Shown: in pieces, positions 47,520-58,619 of the stretch | Position numbering within the stretch: position 1 is the stretch's first letter | Layout of the letters: every line of letters begins with the position of its first letter | Assembly (NCBI GenBank): GCA_963681505.1 | Contig: OY811981.1 | Location: 5,363,727-5,427,726 of the forward strand | Direction of reading: 5' to 3' | Length of the DNA stretch: 64,000 bases | Origin: Eunapius fragilis | Taxonomy: Eukaryota > Porifera > Demospongiae > Spongillida > Spongillidae | Translations under genes and position numbers: made by a program | The notes under the pieces: model-generated | What the model was told of the DNA's origin: nothing | Seen by the model: the letters and a program-made list of their open reading frames with translations, nothing else | Database searches by the model: none

Positions 47520-47965
47520 CAGCCCCCGGAGGGCCGGGGGCCGAGGTGTGGGGGCTTTCCAGGCAACACAGAAATCTGTATGGATACGCTCCTGTAGCTG
47601 AACGTTTTAGTGGACATGATCAACAGAATGGTTTCTCTGATGTTGGGTTGTTGACCCCTTTGTTTCTTGTCATCGTAACCCCAATGCTACCAGAAGCATG
47701 AAAGAGAAGAAAAGATACTGAATGTGAAACCAGAATATTTGTGAAGTAGACCATGGCCATTAATCTTCTCAACATTGAGTGGCTGCATGGGTCGTACAAA
47801 AGGATAATAGCATCACTGATCTCAACACTCTTTACAGTGAAACTCTTTTCTGGGTCTGGTGTAGGCTAAGTTTTTCCTTCCTCCAATCAGCTATTGTGTG
47901 CATCAGAGGTTTGAGGTCATCTATGCTTCATGATCAACCTGTTCGCCATTCAGTTGGGTTAGTCA
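47520..47965 (+). mobile_element. Retroelement polymerase fossil, unit 2
   Basis: Paralogous to 39990-40480, with the CRLSFSFLQSAIVCIRG segment preserved. Broken. Confidence 0.5.
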
Positions 47966-48432
47966 TTGTGCTGGCCTCTGCAGTGGGTAAAATTTTGCCT
48001 TAGTTTATCTATTTTATACACATTTATAGCACTAGCTAGCTAGGTTTACTATCATCACAAATGTGATACCTACTATCACAAACTATTGTCCCGAAAGCCA
48101 TCCCAGGGGTTCAATTGTACACCCATGTGCATGTACAGCACTTTTGTTGTTGGGTGTTTATGGAACCTATTTACATTGAATGATACTGACACGTAGGGTG
48201 CGCCTAAAAAATTTCTTTTTCTTTGAAACCCCAATACCAATTCAAGCCATGTTTGTTGAGCTATCCATTAGCACCCAGGTGTAAAAGTGTACCCGATGAC
48301 ACTCTGTAATACCTTTGTGCACTAGTGCCATGCCTAGTATGAGTACCTGGGTGTACTTGGGTACATGGGAGCAGTTAATCACAGGTTGAAGTCAAAACTC
48401 TCCCCCCCCCCCCCCCCCTCCTCCCAATTCAG

Positions 48433-48642
48433 GAGTGGCATCTGAACTGAATGGGGTTGAGCAGCTTATTGAAGCACTTAAGGAGAGAACTGTGCTTGGT
48501 GCTGAATAAGGAGATAGGCTACCTTAGGGCCACAACACAGGGATACATGGCTGAGATAGTCAGGCTCAGCGGCGTACAGAAGCAGGCATTTCAGGATGTG
48601 GAAGATCTGCTAGCCTCACATGGAGCACTGCTGAACTCTTGA
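48433..48642 (+). pseudogene. Duplicated last exon of the SKI/DAC-like gene, copy 3 (frameshifted)
   Basis: Acceptor and most sequence are kept, but a net 4-nt gain near 48472-48482 (GAAGCACTTAAGGAGAG) shifts the frame, and a stop arrives soon after. A splice into this copy would truncate the C-terminal helix. Confidence 0.8.
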
Positions 48643-49061
48643 GAACAGCATTCACACCAAATAAAAGCTTTATGTGTGGGCACATTTATATTTTCTCAGT
48701 GCCTAAATTGTTCAATGAGAACCGAAGTGAAACTGCATGCCTTATTTTGCCTTTGGTGGTGTTTTGTGCATGTGCATCCATTTCTCAGGCTTTGTGTGCT
48801 ATCTGGAGGTCAAAGGAGATGATGGGTAGGAAATGCTCCTCCTTTGGTAGCTCCTCTGCGCTGTATACAGACATCACAATAACTAATCATAGCCATGCTA
48901 TATCACAGCATGTTAGTACACGTATACTATCTGAAATAACGCGAATTTAATATGTAACCAGCTTATATAAAAACATATACACGTTCATACAAGCGTGCGT
49001 GCACTATTGTCTAACAGCATGCAATCTTGCCTCTTACAAGAGGCGAATTAATGACGTAACG

Positions 49062-52000
49062 TTAGTAGCAGTAGTAGCTGTAATAATAGTACGAATAATA
49101 GCAATAACTAGAACTGTAGCCTGCGGAACTGTATACGTAGCCTGAGGAGGAGGACACAGCTCCAGCAATCGCTCCAATGATAATGATGTACAGCACGATC
49201 CCGATTATGATGGCTGTTATGTTCAGAGCAAGGGCGACACATCCCTTCTGCTGTGCTGCTCCCAAGCTGCCTCGAGCCGCATCATCTTTGGCCTGGGGAG
49301 GAGAAGGAGGTGGGTCTCCATTTCAAAGATAAGAATTCAATGCTACGACCACCCAGGCCTCCCAATAAACAATCTGTATTCGTATACCACGAGTATAGAA
49401 TCCAGAAATACATGTTATCTATAGCATGCAGCTAGCTGTGAGCTGAATCAGGTTATGGCAAAAGCTATTATGGGAGTGTAAGCAAACTACTTGTACATGT
49501 ACAATCCATTCATTTGGGTGATTTATGCATGCTCCAAATGTTGATATGGATGTTCCACTCGCCACTGAGACTTGAGGTACTAGAAGCAATTTCCACCCCT
49601 GGAGGATAGATTCAAAGTGTATGAAGCTGACTGTAGTTTCATATTTAAAAATGCTTTACTCCTCATCAAGGCTTGCAAAGCAATGCATCTATTCCCCATG
49701 CTAACCACTGGTATTCCATCAACTATTTAACACAAATCACACCAGGGCCTACCGACATAGCCACAACAATTGCAGGGATTGTGCACAGCAGTGAGGGCAG
49801 CCCAAAGCACATGAAGCATATGACGGTCACCACAATGGACATGATCAGGTAGTAGTCACCAACATTAACACGGGTAACCGTGGTAGACACTGCAGTTGGT
49901 GCCTGGACAACTACCACATTTGTTGAGGTCTGGTACAAATGGAGGAAAGGATAGTAGGCCCCGGGAAAATAACAAATTAATGTATCTTATGAACCTACCT
50001 GCTGTGAGGCACCTGGTTGGCAATACTGTGGTGGTGGTGGCTGTTGGCCTGGATATTGCTTGGAGAAGTCAGGCCCACTGTAAGAAGGTGGGTATGATTG
50101 AGGTGGATATCCTTGAGGTGGGTACTCTTGAGGTGGGTAATCTTGAGGTGGGTATCCTTGAGGTGGGTACTCTTGAGGTGGGTATCCTTGAGGTGGGTAT
50201 CCTTGAGGTGGGTATCCTTGAGGTGGGTATCCTTGAGATGGGTATCCTTGAGGTGGGACTGGTAGATTGTTAGGTCAACAAATTGCCAATGCTCAGAACC
50301 ATTAGGACTATTTAATACCATCTTTAGGGCATGCATGGCCAATAAAATTACAGATAGTCTCATTGTCTACCCATGCCACTTTGGGCTTGCGAGGGGCCTA
50401 AAGTGAGTGTGGGTTACGGAGAATGGGTGAGTATCAATACAACATCTGGATATCATTTTGGCATATTCCTATAGGCTGCATGTTATGTAACAGGTTCAAG
50501 CATAATAGGACAAAGGCACAAATAATACAAGTGTGGTCAACAGTGATTGTTTCCAGAGGAGCTGTCCTATTATGGTATGATAGCTTTAGTACATGTTGCC
50601 TCCAGGGCCTGCAGTGTATGTGTAGAAGTTGTTAGCACACAAACTTCAATAAGGGGAGAGGAGCGGATTATTATAACAGTTCACACTGACTCACACCTTG
50701 CAGTGTCACTATGTACGTGCCAAATTTTTATGGCTGTATACAAAACTGTTATGGGATGACCTCATTTGTATCACCTGCCACACTTAAGTTATGTCAAAAG
50801 TCACAAGTTAGTTTTGCCCTTTGTTTTGACCTCACTGTGTACTGACATACCCATTTTGGCTGGGTTTGGCTATGTGCAAGTCTGCGCATTTTGCAAAATA
50901 TTAATGACTTATGTAGTATGATTTATACCTGTGGATCCATCGGTGTTTTACTTTTGGCCGCCAGCACATCACTACAAACCGAAAGTTCGACATTAAAATT
51001 TACCTACGGCAGTCCCTAATCCTATTTCACATGTCATTATAATTATTGAATTAATCCATCGATGGATTAATTCAATAATTATAGTTTGCAATAACAGATC
51101 AGCTGCAGTGTGCATGCAGTGTACTAGGCCTGTCGAAAAAATGCCAACACAAAAATTCCGACCGTAATATGCTCTGTAAAATTTCCAAATTCCACCAAAA
51201 AATGCCGGTTATCTTTTTAACCGTCACGATAGTTTAATTTGGTCCAACGCACAAGGAAGCGGCGGAAAATGAGGAATGGCCAGACACACAATTGGAAATA
51301 AAGAAGACGCAACAACTAAGTACGACGGTTCGAGTGCAACACCCGTAAAGACGACAAAGAATCAGCCACGTTAGCAATGCCTGCTGCTACAGTGACTTTG
51401 GGTCTGGCCGTGTCTTCGGTTGTCTTTTTCTGGCCAATTAGGACGATGGGACCTCGTTGTTCGCCATAATAGTGATAAACCGTATATTTCTGCATACCGT
51501 TAGTTTTTGTGGTTTATTGACCGTTGTCAGTAGTGTGCGATGTGTATATAATTGGAAAATTTGTGAAGTTAGAAACTGCCTAAAAATGCCGGAATTCCGG
51601 AGGAATTTTTTCGACAGGTCTACAGTACGTGTTCTAAATTTAATAAAATAGTTAGCAATTACGTCACAAAAGCGGATATATGACGTTAACTTATAGTGGG
51701 GGCAGATTGGAGTTACACAGAGCCAGAGCGTCAACTTATTAGCTCACGTATTAATGCGCCCTCATTGACTAACGGCGCCCCCCTTTTTTGACCCGCAGAG
51801 TGGGCCTTACCTACCTGCTTGCCCCCCACTACAACTGCAAAGCGCGCGGTTTTGCAGTCGTGCATTTACAATAGTCGAGATTTGCAACCGAAAGGTATTA
51901 GCTACCGTTAAAACAATGTGATGTACTATTTTGAAGTACTACGCCGCTTAACTTGGTGGGTTGGCCTGCCAAAATTATGCAGTCATTTTTATACCACGTC

Positions 52001-52432
52001 TTCTCCTTTAAACGCATGCAGCCCCACCACGGTCAATGCATTTCAGGCTGCGGGGTGGGGGGACTACCCACCGACAATATTTCCTGGGGCGAAGTTTTGA
52101 CGTTATAAATGTATTTCCCTCCTACCGGGGTCTCACATAATAATGAGACAGGAGTTGTGCTGAGGAGTAAGAAATCACCCGTCGCTTTATAAGATCTGTC
52201 TAACGCACGCTGTTAGAAAGAACATGACCGAACATGACCGTATGTAACACTCTGGAGTAAACAGCTAAACAGCTGCTGCGCTCTAAATTTTCCCTCCTCT
52301 CCGCTTCCGCGTGCTTTCTTTTCTCTTGTCCCTTCATTCACACTTCCCCCTCCGCCACCGTCACACGTACCCACTCACCCGTACACGTTCAGAGTTACCC
52401 ATACAGCAAACATACATACCTTGCTGGTCCAT
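49062..52432 (-). CDS. Dispanin 3: CD225-domain protein, four exons
   Basis: Exons on the minus strand: 52432-52420, 50258-49999, 49929-49753, 49292-49062; 226 aa, phases agree, all GT-AG. About twelve PPQGY-type units include one PPQDY. The core reads DYYLIMSIVVTVICFMCFG and NITAIIIGIVLYIIIIG. The Tyr/Ser tail is longer than in dispanin 1 (YSSAGYSSSYCYYSYYYYS). This is the least disturbed paralogue, although its second intron-side region carries two transposon insertions. Confidence 0.87.
51038..51083. repeat. 46-bp perfect palindrome
   Basis: The two 23-bp halves are exact inverted copies meeting at ATCGAT, with no spacer. The sequence is AT-rich (AATTATTGAATTAATCC half). It lies in intron 1 of dispanin 3, and a related AATCAATAATAATAATAA sequence is in unit 2. 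Confidence 0.85.
51126..51621. mobile_element. Short TIR element in unit 3
   Basis: GGCCTGTCGAAAAAATGCC at the left is mirrored by AGACCTGTCGAAAAAATTCC read from the right. Flanks GTGTACTA and GTGTTCTA are a plausible 8-bp duplication of a site uninterrupted in unit 2 (GTGTACTAAATTTAAC). No transposase. A hAT-like non-autonomous element is likely. Confidence 0.6.
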
Positions 52433-52964
52433 CGTATTACGTGCAGCTGACGAACGGTAACGATTTCACTCTTCGCGTCAAAAATGTCATGTGAGACCTA
52501 AATTCCCTAATGACGTATAAATCAATATGTTGTGATATTTCTAAAGCGCATGCGATATGCATGTACGATATAATCCAAAGCAGACAGCCTCGTTCAATTT
52601 CTTGATTATACCTTGATCTGATCTGAGCGAGGTTTGAGGTGTAATTATATAGAGAGCTATTGTTGAGGTATTTCAAGCGATCAGTATCCCGAGTGCATAG
52701 CTCCTCCACTTTTACGGGCTAAGCCCTCCCAGGTTGTCTAGTAGGATGTGAATAATTAATTGCATGCTATGCCATAAAGACAAGATTGATGCACTGGACC
52801 TGATACGGCATTAGCTAGTGATTTCAAAGAAGCCAATGAACTGCGTAAGATGGTTTTGAACTCTCGGCGGATATGCTGTCCTGTTTAGCTCCATTTTATT
52901 CCCATTCAATTGTAGCCTTCCTACGCCTATGTAGTTAGGACCTTCGCGTTTAGCGGAAGAAGGT

Positions 52965-53044
52965 GGGTTCGCTTTACACTGCCTGCTTCGGCTACATGCA
53001 TGCATGCATGCATGTAGCGGAAGCAGGCAGTGTAAAGCGAACCC
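52965..53044. repeat. 80-bp palindrome
   Basis: GGGTTCGCTTTACACTGCCT and onward is inverted through (ATGC)n at the centre, with one mismatch (CGG against CCG). It is immediately followed by sequence shared with units 1 and 2 and belongs to a unit-3-only segment starting near 52650. Confidence 0.8.
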
Positions 53045-53177
53045 TTATAATTATGAAACGGCTACCGGCAGTATGATCAGTTCAGCTTAGTGTTACTGCG
53101 GTAACAAGCATGTGTATAACCATGCACTCGCAGTTAATACAAACATTGTCACAAATAAGTGTTTAGTACATAAAATA

Positions 53178-54968
53178 GGTACTGGGGAATTTTTTTAAAA
53201 ATGCTCAGAGGATAATAATATTACCATCATTAGAAAGAGCAAAAAAGGTGAGTTTAACAGTATTTCTTGCGTCACCCTAGCATATTCGATACCAGAGATA
53301 CATATCCTCAAAGTGACAACTTCTTTAGTACAGCGGTTAATGCGTAATCGCAATAAAAACTGTGACGGTTGTGTTATAACGAGGCGTAACCCGGAGATTT
53401 TAATTTCAACCATTGCACATAAGTGATTCTGATATAGGGAAGACTTTTAAAAGGCTCATCATTTAGTTTCCTCACTTTTATCTTTTCAAATTGTTAACAT
53501 AAAAATTGACAAACAATGAAACATGCACAAAATCAAGCACAATAACATTATTATTCAATATTGAGGTACATCAATTCCATCCTCAACAAAGACTAAATCA
53601 CCATTTAAATAGACCACGAGCATTTCAAAAACTGTAATTGTGTTATCAATTCCTTCTACTTCTGATTCATCTACAGTCCAGTATGTAATTGTTAGTTTTG
53701 GTAACTTTGCTTTATGGTTTATTTTTACAACATGCCCATTGTATAATACATTGGTGAAATTCTCATACTACCTGTGATTTAAGTATATACCTAGCAGAGA
53801 ATTTCAGATCTCGAGTTCATTGGAGATGGCAAAGCAACTTCCACTAATAAAGCCGTCATATCGCGCCTGCGGATCGGTCTCTTGGCTCCTGTTCCACTAG
53901 AGCTTGGTTCATCAGCGAAAGGGTTCATTTGGGATGCCACGCTGCAATGGTTCTGAAAAGAACCCGTGGCGTTCGAAACGAAAAACTCGCCGTACATAGC
54001 TATCTCTAGCACGCATACCAACACTGACGTCACGCGTATATCGTATACATTTACTGAAGAATCCAAACATTGAATGCAATTCTTAAAATTTTTTCACTTT
54101 TCTGCTTTTGTTGCAATTTTTATCAATGTTAGCAAGTGTCCAATAAATTATTAAAAATTATATGGCTACTTTAGGGACCTCTGAGTAGTGTGACATGATT
54201 TTCATCTCTTAAGTCGAATTAAATCGGCCATAATGATGCTAAGCAGCGGTCATATCAAAATCCTTATAAAAACAAGCCTATCTTCAAAACGAATTGGACT
54301 TAAGAGTTCAAGCATCCATATTATATAGCTCTTATAATGAGTTATCTATGCATCAAAAAATGAGCTCTTAAGTCGAACTGTTTGTTGAGTTGTTAGCCAA
54401 AAACCTAATCCTGATGATGCATTAATGTTTTGACCCTGAAAGTTCTGTCTCAAATTGGAATTCTGATACTTTTAGTGATGATAATTCAAAAGGTATGATT
54501 GAAGATATAAACCATGATGTTTTTTAAGATCCTAGTGTAAAGTACCATTTGATGTATTGGTTCAATGATGTTCAGTAACTGGCGCATCGTACAAGGACCA
54601 CGGCGCTAGGACTCATCTATACAAAACTTCGTAAAAGGATGGATGAATGAAGTATCTAGAGGGGAGAATGCTTACCTTGGAGGGGACACAGCGTTTAAGA
54701 GTCGAAAATCGTGGGTAGAAAATTGTATTCGATTTGAGCAACACTTACGAAATACGATGCGTGTTTTAAAGCTTAAAAACTAGTCTGGCCTATTGCTGAC
54801 GCATTCAGCAGTCGTTCTGAATGCATGATAAGACATAATCAAGCTGAATGAAGCTACCAGATCGTTTTTACCAAATGGTGTCAACAGAAAAGTTTAAAAT
54901 TGCGAACAGAAATTTTTTCATTTCACGTCTAGGATTTTACGGTCTAAAATTATAGATTCCCCAGTGCC
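53178..54968. mobile_element. 1.79-kb TIR element with an 11-bp target duplication
   Basis: Ends GGTACTGGGGAAT and, reversed, GGCACTGGGGAAT are flanked on both sides by TACATAAAATA (53167-53177 and 54969-54979), an exact 11-bp duplication. The inside has no intact transposase; a minus-strand frame at 53791-54066 includes MNPFADEPSSSGTGAKRPIRRRD split between ordinary residues. Superfamily not assigned; 9-11 bp duplications fit Mutator-like or IS4EU-like groups. Confidence 0.72.
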
Positions 54969-55009
54969 TACATAAAATATATAAGTTAAGTTACTTTGCA
55001 TTTATTAAT

Positions 55010-55290
55010 CTCGAACCTCAGCACGGGGGGCCAGGGTGTGGGGGTTTCCAGGCAACCCGGAAACCTGTGTGGATACGCTCCTGTAGCTGAAAGATTTTGG
55101 GGACATGATCAACAGAATGGTTTCTCGGATGTTGGTTTTTTTGACCCATTTGTTTCATGTCATCGTAAACCCAATGCTACCGGAAGCATCAACAAGAGAA
55201 GAAAAGAGCTATTGTGTGCATTAGAGGCTTGAGGTCTTCAATGCTTCATGATCAACCTGTTTGCCATTCAGTTGGGTTAGTCATTGTGCT
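55010..55290 (+). mobile_element. Retroelement polymerase fossil, unit 3
   Basis: Translation shows VAERFWGHDQQNGFSDVGFF and DPFVSCHRKPN, typical of the same polymerase C-terminal domain as in units 1 and 2, shortened relative to them. Broken. Confidence 0.5.
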
Positions 55291-55732
55291 GGCCTCTGCA
55301 GTGGGTAAAATTTTGCCTTAGTTTATTTATTTAATACACCCTTATAGCACTAGCTAGGTTTAACTATTATCATAATGTGATAACTATTTCACAAACTATT
55401 GTCCCGAATGCCATCCCAGGGGTTCAATTGTACACCCATGTGCATGTACAGCACTTTTGCTGTTGGGTGTTTATGGAACCTATAGTTACATTTAATGATA
55501 CTGGCACATAGGGTGGGCCTAAAAAAGTAAGGCTTAAATCTTTTTTTTTTTTTTTTTTTTTGATACCCACATAACAAGCCATGCTTGTTGAGGTATCCAT
55601 GTACCCAATGACAGTCTGTAATACAATTGCACACTAGTGCCATGTTTGTATGAGTACCTGGGTGTACTTGGGTACCTGGGAGCAGTTAATCATGCAGGGT
55701 GTGAAGTCCACCCCCCTCCCCCCTCGATCCAG

Positions 55733-55938
55733 GAGTTGCATCTGAACTGAATGGGGTTGAGCAGCTTATTGCAGCAAAAAGGGAACTGTGCTTGGTGCTG
55801 AATAAGGAGATAGGCTACCTTAGGGCCACCACACAGGGATACATGGCTGAGATAGTCACGCTCAGCGGCGTACAGAAGCAGGCATTTCAGGACGTGGAAG
55901 ATCTGCTAGCCTCACACGGAGCACTGCTGAACTCTTGA
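55733..55938 (+). other. Duplicated last exon of the SKI/DAC-like gene, copy 4
   Basis: Intact 206-nt frame with acceptor (GATCCAG) and AATAAA downstream. Substitutions are conservative (AAKRE for AARRE, IVTLSG for IVRLSG), which hints at little decay. Confidence 0.8.
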
Positions 55939-56264
55939 GAACAGCATTCACACCAAATAAAAGCTTTATGTGTGGGCACATTTATATTTCACTTTCATTT
56001 CTCAGTGTCTAAATTGTTCAATGAGAACTGAAGTGAAACTGCATGCCTTTTTTTGTGGTATACAGACGTCATTGATCTGACAATAACTAATCATAGCCAT
56101 GCTATATCACAGCTTCTTAGTACGCTATGCTATCATTAAATAACACGAGTTTAATTTTTAACCAGCTTGTATAAAAACCTATACATGTACATACAAGCGT
56201 GTGTGCACTATTGTCTGCAGTATGCAATCTTGCCTCTTACAAGAGGCGAATTAATGACATAATG

Positions 56265-57556
56265 TTAGAAACAGTAGTAGCTGTAATAATAGGTCGAATA
56301 GTAGCAATAACTAGAACTATAGACTGAGGACACAACTCCGGCAATTGCTCCAATGATAACGATGTACAGCACAATGCCGCTTATGATGGCTGTGATGTTC
56401 AGAGCAAGGGCAATACGTCCCTTCTGCTGTGCTGCTCCCAAGCTGCCTCGAGCTGCTTCTTCTTTGGCCTTGGGAGGAGAAGGAGGTGGGTCTCCATTTC
56501 ATCTTAAAAATTCAGTCCAGACCATCCCAATGCTACGACCACCAAGGCCCCCCATTAAACAATCTGTATTCGTATACCACAAGTATAGAATCCAGAAATA
56601 CATGTGTTATCTATAGCATGCAGCTAGGATAAACAGTGAGCTGAATTGGGTTATGGCAAAAGCCACTATGGGAGGGAGTGTAATCAAACTACTTGCACGT
56701 GCACAATCAATTCACTTGGGTCATGCAAGCATGCTGCTAATATGACCAAAGGTTGATATGGGTGCTCCACTCGCCACTGAGACTTGATGTACTATAAGCA
56801 ATTTCCACCCCTAGAGGAAAGATTGGAGCAGACTGTTGCAGTCATCTTAACATGACCTAATTAGGGCTAGTTACAATGACATTCTGTTAATAATATGCTC
56901 TTTCTTAATAAACTGGTCTATTTCATCCAATAAAAAGATGCTTTGATTAAAATAAGTTAACAAGCAAATTGTATGCTACAGCAATGTAATTTAAATGACA
57001 CTGTCAACAACTAAGAAATGTTTTACTCCTCATCAAAGCTTGCAAGGCAATGCATGTAATCCCCATGCAACCACTGGTATTCCATCAACTATTCACACAA
57101 ATCATACCAGGGGCCTACCGACATAGCCACAACAATTGCAGGGATTGTGCACAGTAGTGACGGCAGCCCAATGCACATGAAACACATGACGGTCACCACA
57201 ATGGACATGGTCAGGTAGTAGTCACCAACAATAACATGGGTAACCGTGGTAGACACTGCAGTTGGTGCCTGGTCATGCTCAACTACCACATTTGCTGAGG
57301 TCTGGTAAAAATGGAGGAAGGGATAGTAGGCCCCGGATAGGCCCTGGGAAAAAGAACAAATTAATGTATTTTTTTGAACCTACCTGCTGTGAGGCATCTG
57401 GTTGGAAATATTGTGGTGGTGGTGGCTGTTGGCCTGGATATTGCTTGCAGACGTCAGGCCCACTGTAAGGAGGTGGGTATGATTGAGGTGGGTATCCTTG
57501 AGGTGGATACTCTTGAGGTGGGTATCCTTGAGATGGGTATCCTTGAGGTGCATTTC
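56265..57556 (-). CDS. Dispanin 4, partial (first exon not in window)
   Basis: Exons on the minus strand: about 57556-57384, 57301-57119, 56468-56265. The paralogues' exon 2 acceptor CTACCAG is CTACTGG here, losing the AG. The next AG (CTAAAG|GAAATG) sits in the same phase and would remove a few codons, so a usable acceptor remains. The repeat region is short (about five units) and QAP is preceded by extra EHD. The core is kept (DYYLTMSIVVTVMCFMCIG, GAAQQKGRIALALNITAIISG), but the conserved loop Cys is Arg. The tail is YSSSYCYYSTYYYSYYCF. The 13-nt MDQQ exon would lie beyond 64000 if present. Confidence 0.7.
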
Positions 57557-58286
57557 CTTTAGGTGGGACCAGTAGATTGTTAGGTCAACAAATTGCCAAT
57601 GCTCAGATCCATTAGGACTATTTAATACCATTTTTAGGGCATGCATGACCAATAAAATTGCAGATGGTCTCATTGCCTACTCAGGCCACTTTGAATTCGG
57701 CCTGGTGAAGGGCCTAAAGTGAGTGTGGGTTACGGAGAATGGGTGAGTATCAATAGCACATCTGGAAATCTTTTTGGTGGTCAAAGGCCTGCAATGATGT
57801 TACCTTGATTAGAGGTGCATATTTCTATAGGCTGCATGTTATATAACAGGTTCAAGCAAAATAGGACAAAGGCACAAATAACACAAGTGTGGTCAACAGT
57901 GATTGTTTCCAGAGGAGCCGTCCTATTATGGTATGATAGCTTTAGTACATGTTGCCTCCATGGCCTGCAGTGTATGTGTAGAAGTTGTTAACACACCAAA
58001 TTCAATAAGGGGAAAGAAGCTGAATATGGTGAACTTATAACAGTTCACACTGACTCACACCTTGCAGTGTCACTATGTATGTGCCAAATTTTATGGCTGT
58101 ATACAAAACTGTTATGGGAAGACCTCATTTGCATCACCTGCCACACTTAAATTATGTCAAAAGTCACAAGTTAGTTTTGCCCTTTGCTTTGACCTTACTG
58201 TGTACTGACATATCCATTTTGGCTGGGTTTGGCTATGTGCAAGTCTGCACATGGCGCAAAATATTAATGGTTATGTAGTATGATTT

Positions 58287-58607
58287 ACAAGTAAAGAAAA
58301 ACATTCTCTAACAAGAAAATTGGTGGGATATAGGAATTGGAGGCAAAGGTGATGTAAAAAGGAAGGGATCAAGATTTTGAGAGAAGAAAAATGAGACAAA
58401 AATCCTATATTTAGCACGCGTAAATGTGACAGTTTTATTACTGTCTGATCGATATTACTGCCTGATCGATATTGTTTTTGATCTAAATTGTTATAACAAA
58501 GATTCTTGTCTCATTTTTATTTTCCCAAAACCTTGTTCCCTTCCTTTTTGCCTCCAATTCCTATACACCACCAACTTTCTCGTTAGAGAATGTTTTTCTT
58601 TACTTGT
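58287..58607. mobile_element. Long-palindrome element, copy PA
   Basis: Arms of about 130 bp (ACAAGTAAAGAAAAACATTC to its inverted match) with a longer central loop containing repeated CTG(A/C)CTGATCGATATT. It marks the left end of the 3.9-kb block inserted into unit 4. Confidence 0.78.
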
Positions 58608-58619
58608 TTCTAGTAATTT

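Larger units (their letters stand above)
40555..48082. repeat. Tandem segmental duplication, unit 2
   Basis: This repeats unit 1 order: last-exon copy (+), dispanin 2 (-), palindrome element, retroelement fossil. It is longer than unit 1 chiefly because a 920-bp hAT-like element (45156-46075) sits in its palindrome insertion. Confidence 0.9.
48083..55395. repeat. Tandem segmental duplication, unit 3
   Basis: Carries a last-exon copy, dispanin 3 and a retroelement fossil. It lacks the long-palindrome insertion and the hAT-like MITE of unit 1, and instead has its own insertions at 51126-51621 and 53178-54968 and a private 400-bp segment ending in an 80-bp palindrome. Confidence 0.9.
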
